This document shows positions 1 to 11,300 of a DNA stretch of 64,000 nucleotides, piece by piece. How positions within the stretch are numbered: the stretch's first letter is position 1; each line of letters starts with the position of its first letter. Source of the DNA: Anagrus nilaparvatae (lineage: Eukaryota > Arthropoda > Insecta > Hymenoptera > Mymaridae); contig JAKSXM010000007.1 of the NCBI GenBank assembly GCA_022575985.1, forward strand, positions 58,868,501-58,932,500. The letters are read 5' to 3'. The translations under genes and the position numbers were made by a program. The notes under the pieces were generated by a model, which saw only the letters and a list, made by a program, of their open reading frames with translations, ran no database searches and was not told the DNA's origin.

Positions 1-281
1 CCCATATATTAAGACCATATGGTGTATGTAGTTTGTATCCTGTTTGTATCTTAAAAAAATCAATCAAATTTGTAAAATTTTCTCTTAAATTTCCTTTTAA
101 AACATGCGCAAAAAACCTGGTGGTAAATTACTAAACTAAATTAATGATATATATATAAAATTACTTCTGCTACTTGTAGAATAATAAATAAAAAACAATC
201 TAATAATAGATTTTTATGGGTGTTTTTCATTTTATGGAACAACTATATTAATAAAAAGATATTTTATTTAGTAAAATTGAA
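1..281. other. 5' flank, no gene seen
   Basis: AT-rich sequence upstream of the first gene. I see no open frame, RNA gene or repeat. Part of it may be the 5' leader and promoter of the gene starting at 282, but no clear TATA box or initiator stands out. Confidence 0.4.
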
Positions 282-1104
282 ATGGGAATGAGTGAAATAA
301 GTATTTGGGTCTTAATTCGTCGATATGATCAATTAGGTAAATGATATAATTTTAATTTAATTTAAAAAGAATCTTTAATTTTTTTTTAATTTTTAGAAAA
401 TGAGACTGATAACGTGAGCAGTACTTTGAAACAAGTAACTGTACCTTCAGTATTAACATTTGCTGAATTAAAAAATAATGTCTTATCATGGGCAGAAGTT
501 GAAGATGATAACACTAAAGTTGTTAAGGTTAGAAGATATGATAAAAGTTTAATTCCTTTATCTGCTTTACTTCAAGGATCTTCGAAAGATAAGTAAGTTC
601 TTTTTTTATATATTTATATTAAAATTTTCACTCGATATACCATCAAGTTAAAAATAAAATAAAACTTAAACATTTTAGACCTTTTATAATGGACGTTGTT
701 GGAGTGCATCAATTTTGTAAGAATTAATATTTATTAAACCTTTTGCTAGGCGTATCATTTGAACTAAAAATAAAACATTATTTTTACTTTAGGTCCAGTT
801 GAAAAAAGATCAGTTCCACCAGAATACGTAGATGCTATCAAGTCAAAATTAACAAATCTTGAAAAACGAGTAAGTACATTTACTTTTTTTTTTATAGAAT
901 AAAAATATTTAATAAACTAAAACTTATAAATTTTTAAAACAGGTTTTTGCTATAGAAGTAGCAATACCAAATATTGAATCAAGTCATTTGAATGCAGTTG
1001 AAGATGCTGCAAATAAATTAGCAAATTGTATAGGTTTTATAGATAAAAGATTTGATGATTTAACTCCTCAAGAATGGAAAGCAAAAATCAGTCTACCAGC
1101 TTAG
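282..1104 (+). CDS. Unrecognised 175-aa protein, five exons
   Basis: Model: exons 282-336, 397-592, 679-716, 793-869 and 943-1104. All four introns have GT..AG ends (donors gtaaat, gtaagt, gtaaga, gtaagt). The exons sum to 528 nt, exactly 176 codons with the TAG stop at 1102-1104. The introns are short (60-86 bp). The protein begins MGMSEISIW and has a charged middle with KVVKVRRYD near residue 60. Its C-terminal third (about 110-170) is predicted helical and amphipathic, with PPEYVDAIKSKL, NLEKRVFAIE and ANKLANCIGF. There is no signal peptide or membrane segment. A small soluble coiled-coil-type subunit of some complex would fit, but I cannot name a family. A second in-frame ATG at 288 could be the true start. 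It lies tail to tail with the CAP-H2 gene, 604 bp away. Confidence 0.75.
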
Positions 1105-1708
1105 TGATTTGTGTGCAATAATTTTTATGTTAATTTGTTTTATTTATTAATTTATTTATTTTTAAATTAATATTAGTATAGGATATTTAAAAAATTAAGC
1201 CAAATATTAATTGTGTAAAAATATATTTTAACTTATTAATTTTTTATAAATGCACATATTTTTATAGCATAAATAATTTCTTTTTAATTGATATATATAT
1301 TTATATATATACATGTATATTATTCACATCGTTTTTATTTTTATAGCATAAAAAATTATTCGTTTTCAACAAATATTTATTATTTAAAAGAAACACAATT
1401 TTATTTTTAAATAATTAAATGTGATAAATTAAAATTTATATATTTATCTCTATGTTAAAATAATTCAAATAAAACTATATATTTGTAAATTAAAAGAGTT
1501 TTAAATTTTTAAAATTGATTCTTAAAATTAAACTAAAAAAAAACATTCTTTTTTAGCCTCCACGATTAAATTAAATTTTTTTTTTTTTTGAAATACTTAA
1601 AATGTATATTTACATTTTTATTTAACAACTATCTTTAAGATAAACAGAACTTAATTTATAAATAATTAACATACTAGTTTTTAAATTTATTATATCACAA
1701 TATAATTT
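1105..1708. other. Convergent intergenic region
   Basis: Very AT-rich, about 600 bp, between the stop of the plus-strand gene and the stop of the minus-strand CAP-H2 gene. It should contain both 3' UTRs and polyadenylation signals. There are poly-A and poly-T runs and a short TA-rich microsatellite near 1291-1310. No ORF is worth calling. Confidence 0.5.
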
Positions 1709-4700
1709 TTAATCTATTAATATAAGTTCAATACTCGTATCTGGATCTTGATTTGGATTAATATTAACATTATGGCTGCTAGCCTGTACAGGATAAATTA
1801 TTTTTTTAAATTATCGATTTTATTTCAAGTTTTTATAAAAGTATGTATTATTACTAAAAGAATCAAAAGAACGTACGCTTACCAACTGAAGTGTAGCAGA
1901 AAAATATCGAGCTACTTCATTAGATGGTTCTTCTTTCACAATATCATCAAATGATAATCTTCTACCAGATCTTGTAAGTTTTTGTTTTATTTTATGTTCA
2001 TATTCGTGTATACAAAATGGTGGTTTACGTTCGGCTTCCATTAATCTTGGTTTAATTTCTTCATGCCATAGCGTAATCTTGTTATCTTCGTCATTTTCTA
2101 AATCTAGTTCATCCTGAATTTGTTTTATCTTATGCTTAAGTATCTTTTCAAATTCTTCATCGGAATGTTTATAAAATAAGTCTCTACTGACGTTATTTTT
2201 TTTTTGGGATGAGGAAATTTTGATATTGGAAGCTGAAATAATGTTTGGGATTGGTGTACAAGGAGGTGATATTCTAGGAGAAGAAAGATTTGATGCTGAG
2301 AAAGATGAACATTCGATATAAGCGCTGTCATCAAAGTGACTATTATTTATCGAATAATTTGGTACAAAACCTAAAAGGTCCATTGACACATTTGTCACTG
2401 GATCGTAATGAATTCTGAATCTGTCAGTATTGTTAAAACAATCGTCAAGTGATTTTCGAAACCCTTTGTTGTCTTCTATTTATTTATCAAAAGTATAAAG
2501 AGATTTTAAATTATAATATTAAAAATTTTATTTTCTAACTACGAATCATGCATTTTGTGCTACCATAGATTGAATCACATAAATAAATGTATTAGAAGCT
2601 TTGTGCTTATTTGTAAGTAAGAGCAAAAATATTTACAGGATCTGAATAACTAATAAATAGATTAAGATAGTTCATTCCCATTAAAGAAGCATTAAAAATA
2701 AAAAAAAAGGCAATGAATATTGAAAAAAAAAATATTTATAGAAAAAATAAATAATCTGCTCGTTATACTTTTAGCAAACAACATAACTGTACCAAATTGA
2801 TAAAAGTTAATTTTACAATTATTTGCTTTTTGACTACAAAAAAAAATTTCGAAATCAATAAAAAATAGAAATAAACTTTACCTTCTTTAATTCTTATGAT
2901 TGGTTTTGTAGGAGTAAATAAATTCATTTTCTCTGTATTTAACAGTTGAATGTCATCTGCTTCTTCTATACATCTTTTTCTTCGTTTTGATTTATTTCCA
3001 GTAGCACGTTTTTTCTATTAAATTAAAAAAAAGTTCAATAAAAACTGATAAATATTTAAGTAATAAAAATACACTTACGGGAGAATTTTTTAAGAGAGCT
3101 ATATTACATGGTAGCCTAAATTCTTTTCTGCTTTTAGGTAATTTATCCGGTATTCCATCTTTAAATGGAATTGCTTTGAGTAACCCAGTAGAATCAATAT
3201 TTTTATTGTCATTCGAAGTTTTATTTGGTTTTAATCTTTTACTTCTAAAAATTAAAAATTGTTTTAACATTTATTTGTTTGTAAAATAAATTAATTTTAC
3301 CTTCTTAAATTAGAATCTGGAGCGTCATTACTATTTACATTTCCAGATTCATCGCAACTTCTTTTATTATTATTATTAACAACATCTTGAATTTTATTAA
3401 TATTTATTTCTGACAATTCTTTTTTTTGATTTTGTACACAGTTATCAGAAATAACCTGACTGTCTTCTTGGATTTTGTTCTGATCACATTCTTTAGGATT
3501 ATTAGACTCCTTTTCAGAATTAATTTCTTTATTATTTAATACATTAGTATCCGTTTCAAGATTTTTGTCTGAATTTAATTCATTTCTTTTGTTTTCTATA
3601 CAATTTACAGAATTATCATCCAATTTCTCGTTTACAAGATTACTTGGATCAACCATACTTTCATCTTGCTCAATTATATCATTATTTTTTTCTGTGGAAT
3701 TTAACTTATTCAAATCTGGTTCAACCAGATTTTGTGATAATTCTGTTGCATTTTTAGCATTATTTTCTAATTCTAAATTTTCATTTGGTTCAGGTTCATC
3801 AATAATTTCAATGGGCTCTGCATTTAAAGTACTAACTCCAGTCAATTCAATTTCGTCTTCATCTATTTCTTCATCCACATGAGAGCTTTCCATATTATTT
3901 GCTTGACTATCATCATCTGTTTCTTCGTCACATGTAAAATTACTATTATCTATTTTTTCTGCTGTTGAAGATGGTATGTTAGTTTCAAATTCGGTGATAG
4001 GTGATTCAATTGGATTGTTCGAAAAATATCCCGAATCTTGTATAGATGGGGAACGACATTGATCTCTTAAATCGTCAAATGTGTTGTTTATTACATCTTG
4101 AGTTTCTGCGATACTTTCTACAATTTTATTTACAGTTTCTGGTACTTCATTTGTTTCATTACAATCATTTAAAGTACTTGACACAGAAGGCACTATATTT
4201 TCTTCAAGTAAATTGTCTTCAAAATCTTTTGGAGAAAATTCCGCTACCAGCATTCCACTTTTAGCAGTTCTTTGGTTACACCTTAAAATAATACATAAGA
4301 AATATAAATTATTTTGGTTTATAACTTTACAACAATCATATAAATAATCAGGCACTTAGCCAAGATTTTTGTTTGTAAGGTTTAAGGGGGGGGGGGGGGG
4401 TTAATGTTAATTTTCACCCTCCTAACTGCATTTTACCCCCCAAAAAAATACATTAAAAAAATGTCGGGGGCAATAAAGTCCATCCCTCCTGGTTACGTGC
4501 CTTAAATAATACTTTCTTACCGAAAATCATATTTTTTTCCAATAACTTCTCCTTCGTTATCATAAATATCAATTTGTATTTTTGCATAAGAATTTTCAAG
4601 CTGAGAAAAACAATGATGTAAAAATTTTATTGGTTTTGAATCTTGAGACTTCAAATTTATATTTTTTCCTATATCTTTATCAAAATCAATGATGTCAAAA

Positions 4701-5140
4701 TTACTAAAATCAAATTTTCTTTGTTTATTAGATTTACTATTTTTTTGTAATTGTTTTTCTTCATGCTCTTTCTCTCTGCAAAAAAAATATATAAATATTT
4801 AAAATTATTTTACAGAATTTCGTGAATTGTGGTCATTAACACTTACTCTATTATCATTTTGTTATTAAAGGTTTGTGTTTGTTCATATAGTTCTTCTACC
4901 TTACGGGCATATGCATTTACTGAATTTTGAATAATCAAGGATGCTTCTCCATAATGAATGTTTTGCGGATCAGGCAGTAGACTAAAGTATTCTTGTAATA
5001 CCTGTTTAAAAAAAAAAGTTTAATACCAAACAATTAATTTCATAGTTTTCATTACTTACCTGACCCAATGGAAATTTCCATGAAGAGAGTTCTCTAGGTG
5101 GTCTCAAAAGTTGAGAACTTATATCTTCTATGTCTCCCAT
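1709..5140 (-). CDS. Cap-H2: Condensin-2 complex subunit H2 (CAP-H2)
   Basis: This is the H2 subunit of condensin II, which bridges the SMC heads and shapes chromosomes in the nucleus. Exons in transcript order: 5140-5060, 5001-4847, 4775-4521, 4281-3301, 3244-3079, 3014-2882, 2475-1883, 1783-1709. They sum to 2439 nt, giving 812 aa, and every junction keeps frame. The N terminus (1-80) has the family pattern: LLRPPRELSSWKF, then EASLIIQNSVNAYARKVEELY, matching the conserved helix seen in vertebrate NCAPH2. KKYDFRCNQRT falls across an exon join. The large fourth exon (about 330 aa) is acidic, Asn/Glu-rich and probably disordered. The C terminus (about 720-800) has W..EIKPRL, PPFCIHEYEHKI, RRLSFDDIV and NEVARYFSATLQL, matching the C-terminal kleisin-like domain. 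A foldback insert sits in intron 3 at 4349-4502. Identification rests on matches at both ends; the middle is not conserved. Confidence 0.88.
4341..4510. mobile_element. hAT-like MITE in CAP-H2 intron
   Basis: An insert at 4349-4502 (154 bp) is flanked by a perfect 8-bp direct repeat TAAATAAT (4341-4348 and 4503-4510). The ends are inverted: CAGGCACTTAGCCAAG on the left and the complement of CTGGTTACGTGCCT on the right. Inside are a long G run (about 4385-4400), a C run and another G run. An 8-bp duplication and a CAGG-type terminus are typical of non-autonomous hAT elements. It lies wholly within the intron between exons 4521-4775 and 3301-4281, so it does not touch coding sequence. Confidence 0.65.
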
Positions 5141-7809
5141 ATTTGAATTGTTAATTAAGTAAACTTAAAGTTCATTGATCTGTAATATTTGAAAAAGTTT
5201 AATTTTCAGATAAAAATGTGAATTCTATATAAACAATTTGCAGTTAATAATAGTGATGAAAAATAAATTTTAAGCACAATCTAATGAATATTTTTTACCT
5301 AAGCCTTTTATTGCTTTTAAGCATGCTTATAAAGATGTTTTTGGAAACAATTTATTTCTATTTTCAAAAAAAGAGAATAAAAACCCTTTTGTAATGAAAA
5401 TGCTGAGAAAAATTCTCCAAAAATTACAAAAGTTATAATGAAAATATTGAGTTTGAAAAATCAAAACATTAGCCAAATGATACAAGATAAACATAGAAAT
5501 TTTTAACACAAAAATGAACTAAACTCACATTATTTTTTGTTCATGATACAGAAAAACTGTATTATTTTCTTTTAGTATAACTTAATTTTTAATATTACAC
5601 GCACTTAAACCAAAAAAAATAACAAATTAAACATTAATAATAAAAAATAGAAAAAATTGTTTGCGCGCGCTCTAATAACGTAAATAATCACAAATTCTTG
5701 CGCGGGATTTTTAGTGAAAAAACAAATTTTTATAATTTTTTACACATGAAAAAACTGTCACTTTTTGAAATATTCACTTTTATAAACAGTCTGTTGAAAA
5801 TTATTCATTTTATAATTGTTGAATTGAGAAAACAAATCAAAACAAATGAAAAAAACATATAACACATTGCTAGAAGGACCCGCCATTTTCTATCGCGTCT
5901 TGGCCTGTTATACTATATATGTGTTTAGCACACACATATATATTTGTATTCATATAAAATTTGTTTGTATGTGTGTGAAGCATGTGCGCGCATCTTTATA
6001 TTTTCTTACCTTTACTAACCGTTATTTTGTTTTGATATTATTCTAAAACTTCATGTTTATGCTTCATTAAAATTAGATAAATATGAGAACAAAAACTTCA
6101 CTCGCCTAATATGAGTTTCCAAATTAAAAAATGTAAGTTTTACAGGATTACACTTGCATCTTGAATAAAAGAAACCGGAAAAGATAATCAGATGAAAATT
6201 TAAAAGCTATAGTATATGTTAACAGTTCTATTCTACTGTTTCATATTTTTATATAAATTGTAAAAAAAATATACACATTCGGATTCGGTCTCTGTTTTGA
6301 CTTAAAAATATGCATATTATTTGCTAGGTATAGGTATGTAGGTAGATATTATGTAATCTTATTTATTTACATAAATTTTATGTTAGAGACTTTATTCATA
6401 AAAATAATTATGAATCAATTAGGTACATAGTTTCAATGGAGCCAATAAGGGGCAGTGACGGATCCAAAGGGTGGCGATACAGGAGATCGCTCTTCCCGAG
6501 CATAAAAAATTTACTTTTTTTTTAGTTTTTTTTTGTAGGCTGGTTTTTTCATGATTTTTGCTATTTCTAAAATTTATTTTATAATTTTTCTGTAACAACA
6601 CATAAAATTCAACTAGTTTGCCACCCCCAAAATAGGGTTGTCACTATTATTTTTTCAACTCAAAATCCCCGACTTTCCAGTCCCAAAATATTAATGAATT
6701 TCCCTGACTTATATTTTCCCAAACGGACTTAAATAGTCAATTGAATTTTCGTCAAGAAAACTTATCAAAAATAAAAATTAATTTCAGACAAGAATGTTTT
6801 TCTATGTAAAAATAGTTGCTCTTCTAGTTTTTGGGGATTTTCGAAATTTTTGATCGGCAGTAAAATCAGAGATTAAAGGAATGTAGCCTCTCAAATCCGA
6901 GTTATTCATAAATCATAATAAAGGAGTTTTTCACGTATTTCAAAGGTTTTGGGGGCAATCGCCCCTGTTTCGAAAGGCGGGGGGCGATTGAGCCAATTTT
7001 TTTTATGCAACAAAATAACTAATTTGTTTCTATAAACTCGCCCTGGGCTTAATTTTAATATGATAGTAATAGGAAGGATAATGGGAAATTTTGAATCTCT
7101 CTTTTAGATTTAAGTAATTAATTATTTTTACTTGAAAAAAGCTTAAAAAGGGCAAATCCTAATCCTATAGTTTACGCGGAATGAATGAAATATAATTAAA
7201 TTCCTAAAGGACAACAAAATATTAGCATTATTTAATTAATCTTATTCCAGGTATTTTTATAAAAATCCTTGACTTTCCCTGACATTTCATAAACGCAAAA
7301 TTAAAATCCCTGATACTTTCCAGTTTTCTAGGCTGAGTGGCATGCCACTGGAAAATACTTTTCTGGATCCTCCATACTGATATAAGGGCCAAAAAAAAAG
7401 TTCATTTTCTGCATGCATACATTTTTTCAAAAATTATAATTTTAGAGCATTTTGCATCTGCATATTTCTGTTGAAATATAAAATGTACCTATTTTTATGA
7501 ATACCTAATATTTTTCTGATTAAATTTTCATAATTTCAAATTTGGTGAAGGGATTTCAATAGATCTAATAGAAATCTACTGTTTTTTACAAGATTTCTGA
7601 ATTACCCACAAACGAAAGGTCAGAAAAATAAAGAATATTTAACTTCTCCTCTTTTCCCACTCCGGGCGATTTTTGTAACGAACACTGTGCGGGTGCGCGC
7701 GTCATGTTCCGCGAAGAGTCAAAATCACATGTATATACAATACATTCTTACAAGAGTGTACTTACTACATGCAATTTTACTTTGCTATTTATTGTACTAC
7801 GGGATTCAT
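5141..7809. other. Intergenic, repeat-derived sequence
   Basis: The segment next to 5140 should hold the CAP-H2 promoter and leader; a GC-richer patch (gcgcgcgctc near 5664, cttgcgcggg near 5697) may be part of it. From about 6420 to 7400 the sequence looks transposon-derived: it is locally GC-richer, has a block of G and C runs at 6950-6985, and carries several copies of a CCCTGACTTTCC-like word. Open frames here are short and lack codon bias. I call no gene. Confidence 0.4.
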
Positions 7810-8336
7810 GTCGCCGGGGAGAAGTATACAAAGAAGAATAAAAACATATTCGGGAGGAGTCAAGTTATAAGCAGCGGCGTCGAGCCCTACAATATAGAAC
7901 TTCAGTTCGCTGTTTTTAGCATTATAGCTATAGTGTTGGTTAAGTCCTACAATCGCGCCCTTTTCCTTTTTATAATTTATTTTCATATTTTCAAGTTAAT
8001 TTAATATAATAATCATTCAAAGTTTTGTAAATTAAACTAAATTTGTTTACCGTTGAAAACGCGATTTGTACGGTGTGACTCCAAAATATACAATAAACCG
8101 AAGATTTATAAATATTTTGTGGGATATTTTGCAGAAAAAAAATAACTTATACTACAAGTAAATATAAACAAAGGCAAGAAGAAGTATTTACTTATTCAAT
8201 AGCCTGTGAGAAAAAAGGGCTTTGGAGGTTAAGAACAATCAAAATTAACATAAAAATAAAAGAGAAGGTATATAATTAAAGATTTTGGAGTTCCATATTA
8301 TTATATACAAGTGGAATAAAGAAAAAAAAAAGAAAA
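7810..8336 (+). promoter_or_regulatory. Likely tetraspanin promoter and 5' leader
   Basis: There is no ATG on the plus strand from just after 7811 up to the tetraspanin start codon at 8337, about 525 bp. In DNA this AT-rich several would be expected, so the stretch looks like a transcribed leader under selection against upstream starts. An arthropod-type initiator (TCAGTT at 7902-7907) lies in a locally GC-richer patch around 7860-7905, about 430 bp before the ATG. The transcription start itself is a guess; no TATA box is obvious. Confidence 0.35.
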
Positions 8337-11300
8337 ATGGTTCTTAATAACTGTTACGGCTTACTTAAATATATCCTCGTGTTTGTGAATCTCATATTCT
8401 GGGTAAGTTTCTATTTTTAAATATTCTATAAATACTATTTGAAAATAATATATGAAATAAGAATTTCGGCTTTTTTGAAAATTTTGTGTGTATTATATTT
8501 TTGTATCTAAAGCTTTCTTTTCTTTACTATTCCCTTATATTTTGTTGATTTTATTTATATATATAATTATTATTTTGGAGCAAAATTTAATATATAATAA
8601 TATTTAGAAATTTATATGATTTAATTTTTATCTATTTGATCAAAATTTTACTTAATTTATTCATTATTGTGGGTTTATTATTAAAACTGAATTAAAATAT
8701 AATAAATTCCCATTAATTTGATTATAATTCACATTAGTATTAAATTAAGTATCAAAATATTAATAAGAAATAAGAATTTAAATTTTTTTAAGTTGAATTA
8801 AAATAATTTTTAGAATTTAACCTGATAATTATTTCTTTAATTACCATTTTTGTAAAATTAAACTTAATATTTATGTAATTTTATATTTCAAACACTGACC
8901 ATACATACTTCATGAATTATAAAAAAATTACAAGCTCTTGTAGGCAAAAAAAGATAAGATTTCAATTTAATATATGTAATATTATATAGTTGTACCTACT
9001 CTCTAGTAGAGTATGTTATAGAAACTGCAACAACATTTTTTATGCAAAAAACTTGTTTTTTTTTTAAACTTAATGTATGGGTATAGAAAATTAAGATGTA
9101 TATTTTTTTATGAAAGTAGAACTTATAATTCTTATCAAAACGGGTTAACTAAAATAAAAAACTGTTATTTATATATATTTATTTTTTGTTTTAGATTGTA
9201 CTTGTTAAAATATTTTTTAAAATACAAAAAGTAGAATAAATTTTTGTATATTTACAGAATATTAAATAATATTATTTGCATAAAAACTCTTTTTTATTAT
9301 TTGTCGCTTTGACAAAATTACAATTCAAGTGTTAATATTAGTACAAAGCGAATAAATAAAGTGTCTTCGCTTTATAGTATAAAACAGTTTTTTAATATTT
9401 ATAATAACAATTAGTAAGTTAAAAAAGCATAAATAAATTTTTTTGCATAATTTTATGCAAAAAAAGAAATAAAATAAATATTTGAGTAATAATTTAAATA
9501 ATAATTCATCTTTTTGTATAAAAATTCCATTTCTTTATTTTGTAAATTATTCTTAATTAATATAAATTCAAAAAAATACAAAGACTCACACTAAGAAATA
9601 AAATATTCCATATGATATAATATACCAATTAACTAATTAGCAATATAAAAAAGAATGTAAGTTCATTAACTCTAAGCGTTAATATGAAGTAACAATTATT
9701 TTTATATAATTACAGTGACAATGAAAAATTTTTTAAAAAGCGAAGAAACTATTTGTCGATAAAAAATCTCTATACATATAAAAAATTCAATTTCACATGT
9801 TGTATGACCTTTAGCTAAAGTAATTATGGTACTTGTAAATTCTATTTTATACTTTTATATTACATGATGATGATCTTTTAGATAAGAACAAAAAATAGCA
9901 TTCAGGCCATTCACCTATGACAATATTTTACATAGAAAGAAGTAGTTTTTTTTTATATGTGAATGAAGAATTTATCTACCTTTTTTTTTATTTTATTTTG
10001 GCTTTATTCCAGAAAATAATTTATGCACATTTATATATATTCTATAAGTATTAAAGAAATCTTTTAAAGATCTCAAAAAAAATAAAAAATATTTTACTGA
10101 TAAAAATAGTTAGATAAATAAGTTAAGGTTGCAGTTTTATGGTATTAAAATTCTTAGAATTATTTTAAATTGAAAGTTTCATATTTTTTAAAGTCTTGTA
10201 ATTTAGAAAATTATTTTAATTTTTTAAGAAGAAATAATAATAATAATAATTTTCTTTTACTTGTAAACTGTAACTTTAGACATTTTTTTTTATTATTAAA
10301 TTATATAGATTATGTTTATACTTACACTTAAAAAATATATAAGAAAAAATTTATTATTAAAATATTCAAAGGCAAACAAAACAATTGATTGTTAATTTAA
10401 TCAATAATATGAAATTTACTTTGATTATTAAAGCGTTAATAATAAGATACAGTTTTTTATATAGATTTTTTTTTTATTTAATTTTTTAATGGAAAAATGT
10501 TAAAAATATATAATTATAAACTATAAATTATTAAGAAAAATAAAAAAAAAATTATTGATAATATATTATTGAAAGCTGAATAAATATATATTTTTTATGT
10601 AAATAATTATAAATACGTATAGGAAGTTATAAGAAATATATATCTCAAGGTTATGTTTCTTTTTTGATAAAAAAAATTTATATGGAAAAAAAAAATGTTT
10701 CATGTAGGTATAATTTATACCTATATTTATTTTTTTATTAAATTATATATTTTATGAAGAGTCCCTAAAATTATATAATAAAGTTATTACATTTTTGCTG
10801 TTTTCCTTAGGTGTAACAGAATTAGGTACTTCAATATTATATGAATTTATCTGAATTGCTTTTGGTTATAGATATACCTACCCGAAGAAAAATTAATTTT
10901 TTTATATTCTGTATATTTTTAGTACTACACCATTTATCGCTTATTATTTATACTTCTTTTGATTTTAAATAATAATAATTCTCTTTATTTCTATTAAGTG
11001 AGCATTTTCAAATCAATATAACCTCAATAGTCAAGGCGCCAGCAATGTTAAATGCATCCAAAAATTTTATCAGCACGAGAATGGATCCACTCTAGTGAAA
11101 CGTATGTATTTTTGTTCACTAAAACCGATTGGGAAGGTTTCATCCATTTTCGGATGGCCAGTTTTGAGTAATGAACGCTATATCATAAAACATCGGCATA
11201 AAATTAGCAAGATAGGTAAATTTTTGAAAAGAATTGCTTGTTGAGCCAATTTTTGGTACCCAGTAAGGTTTTCGGGGCCGCTGATAACGATTTTGAAGAC

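Noticed and set aside
7687..8004. 105-codon plus-strand frame before the tetraspanin
   Set aside because: It starts in a non-ATG context, has no domain or codon bias, and overlaps the probable promoter and leader.
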